A DNA stretch of 64,000 bases from Dromaius novaehollandiae. Taxonomy: Eukaryota; Chordata; Aves; Casuariiformes; Dromaiidae. Below the pieces are notes generated by a model that was given only the letters and a program-made list of their open reading frames with translations, had not been told where the DNA came from and made no database searches. The position numbers were made by a program, and so were the translations under genes. This document shows positions 1-8,790 of this stretch, piece after piece (positions within the stretch are counted from its first letter, which is position 1; each line of letters opens with the position of its first letter). Location of the stretch: positions 66,153,559 through 66,217,558 of the forward strand of contig NC_088101.1 in assembly GCF_036370855.1 (NCBI RefSeq), read 5' to 3'.

Positions 1-660
1 CTGCTGCGCATTCACTCACACACACGGGCTTCCGAGGCGTGTGCACCGCGAGCAGCACCCCCTCCCCACCACGGCCGCCCGCCTGGGCGGCACCCCCCCC
101 CGCGGCACTGCGCGGGAGGAGGACCCCTGGGAGGTCTCCTGCCTCCTAACTGCTGCCATCAGCCTCTTCTCGCCTTAAATGGGCCCTAATGGAGGGTGAG
201 CGCTGGCACGGGGTGGCCACGGCCGCCGGAAGGGCCTGCGCGCTGATAAGGCACTGCAGGCCCCCCGCGCCGCCCGCGTTAGTGACCCACCCGCGCGGCG
301 GTTGGCGGCAGCCGTTGCCCGCGGCCCGCCCCTCCCCCGCGGCCGGCGGCCGTTGCGCGCCCGTGTGGGGGCGAGGCGGCCGCGGAGGCATGGCTGCACT
401 GACAGCCCGGCTGGTGCGAAAAGCCGGCACGATAATGGTATTAAAGACCGAAGAAACCAAAAAACAACGAAAGACGATCTGCTGTGTTGCGGTCTGGGCA
501 CCTGACTGCCTTTGGGGGGCGGGCTAAGAGGCTGTAGCGGCTCGCTTCTCCTGGGGTCGTGTGGGGTTGTGCCGGGTTGGGAGAGAGGGAATCCCGGCCC
601 CCCCGGTGTGTGCGTGCGCGCGCAGCTAGCTGTGCGGGGACCGCAGCGGGGGCGCGCGGC
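1..660 (-). other. Beginning of PCDH7 intron 1
   Basis: This is the GC-rich sequence just 3' of the exon 1 splice donor on the minus strand. The protocadherin reading frame stays open through the donor for 75 more codons and stops at 441-443. I see no AATAAA polyadenylation signal on the minus strand here, so nothing supports a transcript ending inside the window. Positions 14-26 carry a short CA run. The small ORFs on both strands at 146-527 have low-complexity, proline/arginine-rich translations with no recognisable domain and look like CpG-rich noise. The remaining PCDH7 exons must lie to the left, outside the window. Confidence 0.75.
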
Positions 661-669
661 TCTCTTACC
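661..669 (-). other. PCDH7: Splice donor of PCDH7 exon 1
   Basis: On the minus strand the sequence reads CAG|GTAAGAGA, a near-perfect 5' splice site. The last exon base is 669 and the intron starts at 668. It falls right after the codons for KYSKQ, the point where known PCDH7 isoforms share their last common residues before different C-terminal exons. That agreement between motif and protein homology makes the exon boundary firm. Confidence 0.9.
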
Positions 670-3243
670 TGCTTGCTGTACTTGCTGCTGGCCTGACAGC
701 TGTACTCGGAGCAGTGGTCCGAGCCGATGGAGATGTTGTCGCCGGCGCCCACGAAGGTGTTGGCCGGGGGCAGTTCCTGCACGGCCTGGTGCTTTTTCCC
801 GGCGGTGGGGGACTGCGGGTGCAGCTGGACGGTGGGCAGCGGCGAGCTGGACTTGTAGTGCCGCGCCAGGTCGGGGCTGCCCGGGCCGCCGTTGACCGAG
901 CGGTACCGCCCCATGCTGGGGCTGTCCGAGAGCTTCTCGTTGACGCTGTCGTAGCGCTGCCCGTTGGGCTTGGAGGCCTCCACGGTGACGATGCTGCTGT
1001 AGAGGGGCTGCTTGCCCTTCTTGCCCTTCTTGTCCTTCTTGGGCTTCTTGGCCTTGTCGTGCGGCTGCGGGGTGAAGAAGTCCTCGTGGTCCTTCTTGCC
1101 GGCCTCGTAGCCGTGTTTGCCCTTGGAGCGGCAGTAGCGGGCCATGACCACCACCAGGATGAGGAGGATGACGGTCATGATGCCGGCCACCACGCCGATG
1201 ACGATGCTGAGCCGCTGCTTGCTCAGCTCGTAGCTGGGGTCCCCGGCGATGTCCTGGGCCAGGGGCGTGTGGAGGCTGCGGGCCACCTGGCTCTCCACCA
1301 CGGTGGCGTTGGAGAGGCTCTCGTTGACGAAGACGTGGAGCAGGGCGGTGGTGGACTGCGGCGGCTGCCCGCTGTCGTTGACCTGCACCACCAGGCGGTG
1401 CAGGCCGTAGTGCTTGGGGGCCAGCTTGCCCACCAGCGACACCACGCCGCTGGCCGGGTCGATCTCGAAGAGCTTGAAGGGGTTGCCCCCGACGATGCTG
1501 TAGTTGAGGTCGGCGTTGAGGCCGGTGTCGGCGTCGGTGGCCACCACGGTGGCCACCACGGTGCGCAGGTTGCTGGAGGGCGGCAGCACGGTGTAGGAGC
1601 TGTTGCTGGGGAAGGTGACGGTGGGCGCGTTGTCGTTCTCGTCCATCACGAAGAGGGAGACGGTGGCGGTGGCGGAGCGCGGCGGCTCGCCTCCGTCCAC
1701 CGCCTTCACCTTGAAAGTGTAGCTGGTCTGCTGCTCCCGGTCGAAGGAGACGGTGGAGTAAATGGTGCCGGTGTCGTTCTCGATGGAGAAGATGCCGGCT
1801 GCCTGGTCGTGCTCGCCCGGCTGGATGGAGAGGCTGAGCTCGGCGTTGCGGCCCTTGTCGAAGTCCATCACGGTCACCATGCCCACCGGGCTGTTGGGCT
1901 GCAGGTTCTCCTTCACGTAGAAAGTGAACACGTCCTGCATGAAGCGCGGCTCGTTGTCGTTGCGGTCCGCCACCCGCACCACCACCGTGGTGGAGCCCTG
2001 CAGCGACGGCACCCCCTTGTCCCGCGCCGTCACCTGGAACTCGTAGGTGTCGCGCTGCTCGCGGTCCAGCACCGCCTGCACCGACACGTCGCCCGAGTCC
2101 GGGTCGATGCTGAAGATGCCGCCCGGCGCCTCCGAGGAGAGGGGCAAAGGCTCCAGGGAGTAGGTGATCTCGGCGTTCTTGCCGCTGTCCGCGTCCGTGG
2201 CGACCACCGTGGCCACTCTCTCGCCGGGCAAGTTGTTCTCCGGGAAGGAGACCTCCAGCACGGCCTGGCTGAACACGGGAGGGTTGTCATTAGTGTCCCC
2301 GACCCGCACCAGCAAGGAGTTGTTGCTGGACAGGCTGGGGCTGCCCGAGTCCACGGCCACGATCACCACGTTGTAGTCGCGGACAGCCTCGTAGTCCAGC
2401 GGGGCCGAGGTGTGCAGGAAGTACTTGCGCTTGTTCTGCGGCTCCCCCTCGCCCTCGCTGGCCGGCTTGAGCTGGAAGGGCACGTCCCCCACCACGGTGC
2501 AGGTCACCACGCCGTTCTCGCCCTGGTCCCGGTCCGACACCTGCACCAGTGCGATAGGAGTGTCCACCAGCACGTCCTCGGCCACGCTGGCCACGCCGTC
2601 CCGCAGCGGGATGCGCCCGATTTTCCGGATGTCGATGGTGGGCACGTTGTCGTTCTCGTCGCGGATGTTCAGCACCACCGTGGCCTTGTCTGTCTTGGGG
2701 GGCTGGCCGCGGTCCCGGGCCATGACGGTGAAGCGAAGCTGGTTCACCTCCTCGCGGTCGATGCGGTGCAGGACGCTGAGCCAGCCCGAGGTCTCGTCCA
2801 GCCGCAGCAGGCGCCGCACGGACTCGGTGGCCGCCCCGAAGACGTACTCGATCTGCCCGTTCACCCCCACGTCCAGGTCGGCAGCTCGCAGCTGCAGGAT
2901 GGGGGTCCCGGGGCTGCTGTTCTCCGCCAGGTCTGCCTCGTAGACGCTCTTCTCGAAGCGGGGGCTGTTGTCGTTCACGTCGGTGATCAGCACCCGCAGG
3001 ATAGCCTGCGAGGAGCGGGCCGGGTCGCCGCCGTCCCTCACGCGGAGGCTCAGCTCGTAGGAGTCCCGCTGCTCCCGGTCCAGGGCCCCCTTGACGATCA
3101 GCTGCGGCTGCTTCTCCCCGTCGAGGGTGTCGGCCACCTGCAGCTCGAACACGCTGCTCCGGGCCGCCCCGTCCGCCTCCTGCCGCCGCTTGCTGCCGCC
3201 GGGGTAGAGGGCGCTCTCGGCGGCCGCGGAAGCCGCCCCCCCC

Positions 3244-3274
<31 letters not shown>

Positions 3275-3863
3275 GCCGGGCGCCGTCCCCGCCGGGCTCC
3301 TGCAGCAGCTCGTAGCGCTCGATGCCGTTGCGGCCGAAGTCCCTGTCGGTGGCGGTGGGAAGCAGGTAGAGGGTCCCCACGGGCCGGTTCTCCTCCACGG
3401 TGAGCGTGAGGACGGGGGAAGGGAAGGTGGGGGTGTTGTCGTTGATGTCCAGGATGATGACCCGGCCCTCGAAGAGGTCCACCCAGCTCTGCGAGGGGCC
3501 GATGACCGACACCTCGAAGTCCAGGAAACACTCGTTCTCGTCGAAGATCATCTGGCACTGCGGCAGCTTCTCGCGGTCGATGCGCCGCTCCGTGGTGCTC
3601 AGCTCCCCGGTCATGTTATCGATCTTGAGGTAGTCGGAGCCCGATTCCAGGCTGAATGTCACCTCGCCGGAGCCCGTCACGATACCCAGGTCGGAAGCCA
3701 CGTTGCCGATGCGGATGTCGGCGGGTCCCTCCTCGGCCAGCCGGTACCTCAGGAGCTGCTTGGCCGCCGCCAGGCTGACCCAGAGCGGCGGAGGCAGGAG
3801 GAGCAAGAAGCAGCAGCAGCAGCAGCAATGCACAAAGCCAAGGAGAGTCCGCATCTTCCTCAT
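669..3863 (-). CDS. PCDH7: Protocadherin-7, first coding exon (partial protein, 1065 aa)
   Basis: PCDH7 is a delta-1 protocadherin, a calcium-dependent homophilic adhesion protein of the neural and ectodermal plasma membrane. The exon encodes a signal peptide (residues 1 to about 34), seven cadherin repeats, a transmembrane helix (about 885-909) and a cytoplasmic tail. Calcium-binding DxNDN motifs close EC1-EC6 at residues 139, 295, 402, 523, 633 and 741; the membrane-proximal EC7 lacks one, as expected. N-glycosylation sequons lie at N83, N315, N514, N696, N754, N787, N829, N847 and N852. The tail has a lysine-rich stretch (938-951), CM1 (about 970-1013) and CM2 (about 1046-1065). CM3, with its PP1-binding site, would be in later exons. 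I chose the ATG at 3863 because the residues after it align with the known PCDH7 N-terminus and start a signal peptide; an in-frame ATG at 4064 would add 67 residues with no homology. Oddities are a 12-glycine run in EC2 and six cysteines in the signal peptide. The remaining C-terminal coding sequence is outside the window. Confidence 0.96.
3237..3272 (-). repeat. GGC/GGG codon run encoding 12 glycines in EC2
   Basis: Twelve consecutive glycine codons (residues 198-209) form a C-run plus CCG trinucleotide repeat on the plus strand. They sit in the variable EC2 loop of PCDH7, which is glycine- and serine-rich and of variable length in other vertebrates, though usually as mixed residues. The frame is kept. 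Tracts like this are prone to replication slippage and assembly error. Confidence 0.9.
3810..3827 (-). repeat. TGC codon run encoding six cysteines in the signal peptide
   Basis: Six TGC codons in a row (GCA repeated on the plus strand) encode residues 13-18, just before the leucine/proline-rich hydrophobic core of the signal peptide. CAG/CTG-type repeats are unstable, so allele length may vary. The tract should be removed with the signal peptide. Confidence 0.9.
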
Positions 3864-4287
3864 CTTCTTCGCACCGAAATCCCCCCTCCTCTCACTCCCA
3901 CCCGCCCCCCAATAAACTCCCCCGATAAGCCAACAGAAAGGCTGAGCGTCCGGGTGATCAATTATAAAATCCTTCTGTTCCTGGAAACTTATTGTCTCAT
4001 GGCTGGTGCAATTGGTGGTCAAAACCCTGCTGCTGGCTCCTCTGCTGTTCTCCCTGCCTTCCACTTGCGATATACTTACAGTTCACGGGACAGTGTATTT
4101 TGCTTTTTAAAGATTCATCTCGGCAGATAGGATGGGATTTTCCTCCTCCTCCCCCTTCTCCTCCTCCTTCTCTCTGATTTTACTGTAATCACTTTGCAAG
4201 GTCTGCAATAAAAGCAGGAGCAGCACTGTGCGATTTTAAGCCCCCCAGGTCGTCTTCTTCGACACTAGAGTTAACTACAATTCACAC

Positions 4288-4337
4288 ACTCTCTCTCTCT
4301 CTCTCTCTTCTCTCGCTCGCTCGCTCGCTCTCTCTCC
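4288..4337. repeat. CT/TCGC microsatellite
   Basis: A run of CT dinucleotides grades into TCGC tetranucleotides within the presumed PCDH7 leader or promoter. It is a simple repeat and likely length-polymorphic. Confidence 0.95.
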
Positions 4338-4905
4338 CAGCCGTTTACGACCAAGGCATTAGCTTTATTCTTCCCCCTCTCTGCACACACAGGGAAAAAA
4401 AAAAAAAAGTGATTCGCTTTATTCAAAGGGCTCGTGTCCGGGAAAACTCCAAATCCTCTTAGCAATGGGCAGTTCTTTAAAAATTAATAATAATTAAAAA
4501 GAGAGAGAAAAAATATAAAAAAATTCCAATAATGTCGGTAGCCGTGCAACTGATAGGAGAAGAACTCCGTGTATTACAGAGCAGTCCATGGAATATCCCC
4601 TTTGGTTGGCAGAAAAGCACCCAAATCCATCTTCAGAGATCGCCTAAAATGTTCAGCTCTTTCTCCGGAGAGGATTTTTTTAACAACTCTGCGCAAGGTC
4701 ATTAGTCACAAAGCAACGATACAGAAACTGCAGAAGCCGTTTGCTCACAATTTGCAAGGCTGTAGATATGCACATACACACACGACAGTCCCAAGTTTGT
4801 TTTTGCATCCGCAGCTTGTGTGTGTGTCTTACCTGCATTTGCACTGCATGTGTTATAGCAATCTGGAGCTGCAGCACTGAGAGCGATTCACAAATGAGAT
4901 TGCAG

Positions 4906-4942
4906 TCTCTCGCTCTCGCTCGCTCTCTCGCTCTCTCTCTCG
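4906..4942. repeat. CT/CGCT microsatellite
   Basis: A second pyrimidine-rich simple repeat of mixed CT and CGCT units, about 600 bp upstream of the first and similar in composition. Confidence 0.9.
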
Positions 4943-5371
4943 CCTCTTCCTTCCCGTCCCAATGCAGGTAACCAGATCTGAACTTGATCCTTTCAGTTCA
5001 AAGGTTAGCAACAAGGCTGTGTGTCCAAAGGCGATTATTGGTCTCTTGTTAATATACCCGGAGCGGAACAAGATGTAACTGGATCCCCCACGTGAATTAA
5101 CACAGATTCTGAATTACATCCATATAAGCGGAAAGGCAAAGGGGAGGAGAAAAGAGCCGCGACGCGGTTTAGAAAAAATACAGAGAGTTCTGTCTGCAAA
5201 TAAAATGATAGCAGTCAGTTGTTTCCTCTGATCTGCACCGCCACGGTGGGTGAAATCTGCAATTGTGTATTCCCTCCTGTGTCTCTCGGAGAAGTGTGGC
5301 TCAGGCGCTTTCACGGCAAAGCGGCTTGTGCTTTAAAATGTTGAATGGCAACTGAGAAGCTTCCCACTCGG

Positions 5372-5394
5372 AAAAAAAAAAAAAAAAAAAAAAA
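5372..5394. repeat. Poly(A) run of 23
   Basis: An uninterrupted run of 23 A in the PCDH7 promoter region. No AATAAA or target-site duplication is evident around it, so it is recorded only as a homopolymer. Confidence 0.95.
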
Positions 5395-5499
5395 GCAGTA
5401 AACCGGCAAGTTTGCCCAAAGTGGTGGGAGCTGCTGGAGCCTCTCGGTAGCTCTTCCCTGACGCTGCAGCAGTAGAGCCGCCTGCGCTACATACACACA

Positions 5500-5592
5500 G
5501 AAAGAGAGAGGGAGAGAGAGAGAGAGCGAGAGAAAGAGAGAGCGAGCGAGCGAGAGAGGAAGGGAGGGAAGGAGGGAGGGAGGAGGGAGGAC
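5500..5592. repeat. GA/GAGC/GGA purine tract
   Basis: Ninety-three bases almost entirely of purine repeats (GA, then GAGC, then GGGA/GGA units), with pyrimidines only as scattered C. Such polypurine-polypyrimidine tracts can form triplex (H-DNA) and often lie at vertebrate promoters. Together with the CT tracts nearer the gene it brackets the presumed PCDH7 promoter. Confidence 0.9.
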
Positions 5593-5660
5593 GAGTCAAG
5601 CGCTGCACTCCAGAAAGCCCAGCCTTACCCTCTGCCTCTGCTGCTGCTCTTGCTGCAAGT

Positions 5661-6368
5661 GGGATAGCTGCTCACCACAAAACACCAGTCCAGTCCTCAA
5701 CACCCGTACTCATTACACGCCAGAGTGTTGCTGCTGTTGCCTTCCCTAAGCCGCGATCGGCAGCGATGCTCTTCCACCCTTTCCCTCCCCACCTCCGCTT
5801 TAGGCTGTGAACCGAGCAACGATTTTTAAAGAACATGTTTATTCGCCTTTCTTTTAGGCAGAGCTGGTGCACGTTCGGGGCTCTGCATTTTGCGGAATCG
5901 CACTGGTAAGAAAACTCGTTTCGCACAGATTCCCACCTTTCCCTGTAGTGTTGGTGCTTTTGTGAAATAGCTGCAGTCACAGTAACTGGATAAAACTCCA
6001 GGGAGAAAGGGGGTCTGCTTTAGATCTCAGACTTTCGTCCTGTTTCCCAGTGCTGTTGGAGCCTTTGGGGCTTTGTGTTCATGTTCTTCCTATTACTGTC
6101 ATTTGAATATGTCTTTTCAGCAGTGTTTGTGGGTTTCCTAGGGGAGAAAAAAAAATCCTCGGAGAAGACTAGGGAGGGGGCGAGAGGTTTAGGAGAATAA
6201 ACACATGTAAGAAGTAACAGATTTATTTCCGCGCAGAGACTTGCTGCTTCGATGATTGCTAAAATGTAGCGTCACCTACCAGGGTAAGTGGGAAACAAAC
6301 TTCAACGCTAAAACTCTCCGCTCAACTTTGTTTATTCTGCCCTCCCTAGTTTGCTTCTCCTTCTGACT
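5661..6368. other. Upstream non-coding sequence, nothing specific
   Basis: Moderate-GC sequence between the purine tract and the next CpG-rich block. The short open frames, including one of 102 residues at 5672-5980 on the minus strand, have no recognisable domain. I see no gene here. Confidence 0.6.
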
Positions 6369-7030
6369 TTATGCCATGTCGCCGCCCGCGGCGGCTGCGG
6401 GCCGCTGCCCTTTGGGTGCTGCCGGCGCCTCTACCTGCCTCTCCGCCCGGTGCGGGGGAGCAGCGGGGGCCTCCGGCGGGGCCCTCGCCCCCCCTGAACA
6501 CGTGCGGGGAAGAGAGTTGTCGCGGGTCCTCCGCGTGTGTGGGTTGCTCTTTGTTTTAAACGGCGCTTGCGAATAAAGAGAAAGCAGTCTGACGCCTTTC
6601 TTTTGTTCCCCATGGTGGTGACATATTTGAGCGAAAGCAGCCGGATACATTGGGATGGCTCAAAGCAGCGGCCACGGCGTGCCTCTGTCGTCTGGGGCGG
6701 CGAGTCAGTGCGGGAGGGCAGGTTGCCCCCTCTGTCCTCGGGGAGCCGAGGGCCGCGGGGGGCAGAGCCTGCGCCGCAGGAGCCCGCGCTGGGGCAGGAG
6801 CGGCCGCCCCGCTCCACCGGGCTGGAGGCTCCTGCGCCGGCAGCGGCGGCAGCTCCGGCCCCTGCCGCCCTCGCCGCTTTGCCAGGACGCGGAAACCCTC
6901 CCCCGCCGGTGCCGGAGACACTCGGCTTTATATCTGCAGCATCAGCGAGAAAGCCCGGCTCGGCGCAGGCTCAGTGCTCACCGCCGCAGTCCCGGACGGA
7001 GGAGGGGGGCTCAGGAGCTCAGCATCTTCG
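6369..7030. promoter_or_regulatory. Second CpG-island-like block, 2.5 kb upstream of PCDH7 ATG
   Basis: This is a compact GC- and CpG-rich block separated from exon 1 by lower-GC sequence. Overlapping open frames in several phases on both strands (for example 6537-7151 plus and 6431-6817 minus) are proline-, alanine- and arginine-rich with no domain, typical of CpG islands rather than of coding exons. It could be an alternative PCDH7 promoter, the promoter of an upstream antisense non-coding RNA, or part of a broad CpG-island domain of a developmental gene. No TSS can be fixed from sequence. Confidence 0.55.
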
Positions 7031-7780
7031 CAGCGGGTTAAGTAGGATTAATACCAAATCCCTGTTATATTTGCCAAGCAACTTGAATTTATCAAAATCC
7101 CCCCTGGCTGTTCTGGAGCTCCGAGAGGAGGAAATTTTGCCCACAGTGTAAGATCCAGACATACCAGTATGCAGGAATACCAGCATACTGCATTACACTG
7201 GCTCCCTGCACTAGCGATACAATTACAAGCCGAAGCTCCCACTGCTCCCTTTCCTTTGTGCTCTTAAACGCAGCCAGAAAACTTAATGTATTCGCCAGAA
7301 GAGGGGCGGGATGAAAGCGCTTTTAACCTCCCCGCCATAAACTTTAATCGGATTCCGGGCTGTTGCACGGCATGGACTCTTCGCCTCTTGTCTGCGTCTC
7401 CTTCCCCGTTGTCTCCCATGCCTACTACTACTACTGCCTGCCTCGCAGAGCTTGATTCTTCAAGCGAATAAGTGATTTCTTTCTCTTGCCTTGTGCACTC
7501 TCTCCCCTCCCCTCCCTCCCCTCTCTGGCCTCTCTTACACACACTATGCCTTTCACATGCGGTCTGCGCCCCCCTCAGCCCCCCTCCCCTTCTCTCGCTT
7601 TTGCAGTGTCTTCACATGCAATCTCTCTCTGAATGTGCAATGTCTTTCCTGCTCGGGAGTGCTGCGTCCTTCACAGTGGATTGGTTCCTCTCTCGGAGCA
7701 GAGGTAACGGCCCCCACTTCCCTCGTTCCCCATTCCTCCCCCTCCTCCTCCTTTCCTCCCCCAGGGCAGGGGGCCGGCGT
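7031..7780. other. Pyrimidine-rich spacer between CpG blocks
   Basis: Lower-GC sequence with CCCTCC/CTCTCC-rich stretches around 7496-7600 and 7735-7765. Open frames crossing it are low complexity and unconvincing. No gene is visible. Confidence 0.6.
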
Positions 7781-8075
7781 GGGAAATGGGCCCGACGTGC
7801 GCTGCATGGTGGATGGCAGCGCTGCGCCCGGCCCACGCGCCCCGGCTGCGGGGAGGGGACACGGCGCTGTGCTGGCCGGGCCCCCACGCCCCCCCTCCCC
7901 GGCCCGGCCCCGCACCCCCGCGCTGGGGGGGCGAGGGGAGCACCGCCGCCAGCCCGCCCTGCCTCCCCCCGCCGCCAGCCCGGCGCTCGCTCCCGCTGTC
8001 AACTGCGCTCCCAGCTGCGCCGGTGCCAGCGCAGCAGCTCCCAGCTGCGCCGGCCCCCTCGGACAGAGCTGTTGC
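7781..8075. other. Third CpG-rich block
   Basis: GC-rich sequence with many CpG sites and G/C runs immediately left of the minisatellite. It contains near-repeats of the phrase CCAGCTGCGCCGG (8011-8023 region and 8042-8054). No coding signature is seen. Confidence 0.6.
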
Positions 8076-8303
8076 GCAGTACAACCCCCCCCCCCCCCCC
8101 CAACACACACACACGCAGTACAACCCCCCCCCCCCAACACACACACACGCAGTACAACCCCCCCCCCCCCAACACACACACACGCAGTACAACCCCCCCC
8201 TACACACACGCACGCAGTACAACCCCCCCCACACACACGCACGCAGTACAACCCCCCCCTACACACACACGCAGTACAACCCCCCCCCCCCCACACACAC
8301 ACT
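8076..8303. repeat. Minisatellite: seven C-tract/CA units of 28-39 bp
   Basis: Seven consecutive units each start with GCAGTACAA, continue with a run of C (7 to 17), and end with a short (CA)n stretch and CG. Unit starts are near 8076, 8115, 8149, 8184, 8214, 8243 and 8271; length varies mainly in the C and CA runs. Open frames through it, on both strands, are translations of the repeat and not genes. The minus strand offers seven closely spaced G runs, so G-quadruplex (and i-motif on the plus strand) formation is plausible. Confidence 0.95.
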
Positions 8304-8790
8304 GCCCCCCCCCGCTCCAGCTGCGCACATGCCGCCCACACGCGCCGTGTTTGTCCTCCTGATCTGGTGAGATCGAGCGGGAAACGGGATCACGAACGTA
8401 ACCGTCTGTAATAAGTAAAAGAGCCCGGGATGCCGGCGGTCTGCCGAGGGGAAGCAGGAGCGCGCGTCCTTAGACGGACCGGCTGGTCACGCCGGCGAGG
8501 CGGCACCTCGCGCGTGGGAAACGCTCCGTGCGGCCGCGGCGCGCGGAGCCCTGGGCGGGCAGCGGGGGCTCCCGGGCGCTGCCGCCGCTCGTGGGCGCCA
8601 GGCGGCTGCTGGCGGAGCGGTGCCGCCGCGGTTACCGGCGGCCTGGTGTGGAGGTGCCGGCGGGGCCCGGCTGCCGCCGCGGTGCGCGCTGCCTCCCGGC
8701 GCGGCTCGGCGTTGCGCCCTGGGGAGGCCGGGGGCGGTCGCCGGAAACCCGCGCCTAGGATCCGCGGTGGGGACCCACCTGGCGTTAGAG
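8304..8790. other. Fourth CpG-rich block
   Basis: CpG-dense sequence (best from about 8420 to 8765) forming the right edge of the GC-rich upstream domain of PCDH7. Beyond it the composition turns AT-rich for the remainder of the window apart from small islands. The open frames are arginine/glycine-rich and in several phases, as expected for a CpG island and not for a coding exon. Confidence 0.6.

Larger units (their letters stand above)
150..3960. other. CpG-rich block covering exon 1
   Basis: CpG dinucleotides and GC content are high throughout exon 1 and into the intron, then drop sharply past about 3960. Much of the enrichment comes from GC-ending codons in the protocadherin exon. That bias also produces a very long antisense open frame (714-4130), described under findings. 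I judged the extent by eye. Confidence 0.75.
3864..5660 (-). promoter_or_regulatory. PCDH7: PCDH7 5' leader and proximal promoter region (TSS not resolved)
   Basis: This lies directly upstream of the PCDH7 start on the minus strand and should contain the 5' untranslated region and core promoter. I do not see an unambiguous minus-strand TATA box at a sensible distance, and the exact start site cannot be read from sequence alone. The stretch is dominated by CT/GA tracts (4288-4337, 4906-4942, 5500-5592), which on the minus strand read as GA-rich then CT-rich and could bind GAGA-type or MAZ-like factors. An in-frame upstream ATG at 4064 and other short upstream frames exist. The -3 position of the chosen ATG is A, an acceptable Kozak context. 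Confidence 0.5.

Noticed and set aside
2290..3558. 422-codon minus-strand frame in another phase within the PCDH7 exon
   Set aside because: It overlaps the protocadherin frame and is arginine/glycine/proline-rich low complexity, a phase shadow.
714..4130. Long plus-strand open frame opposite PCDH7 as a real gene
   Set aside because: Its composition is explained by the complement of GC-biased protocadherin codons; no domain, no plausible start context, and the sense strand is clearly coding.
6369..7151. Open frames of 120-204 codons in the second CpG-rich block
   Set aside because: Several overlap in different phases and strands with similar Pro/Ala/Arg-rich composition and no domain; expected in CpG islands.
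8076..8303. CRISPR-like repeat array
   Set aside because: Unit lengths vary through C and CA runs, spacers are not unique sequences, and this is vertebrate DNA; it is a minisatellite.
7472..8411. Overlapping 190-306 codon frames on both strands through the minisatellite
   Set aside because: They are translations of C-tract/CA repeats (Pro/Thr/His or Gly/Cys/Val), present in many phases, and so not protein genes.
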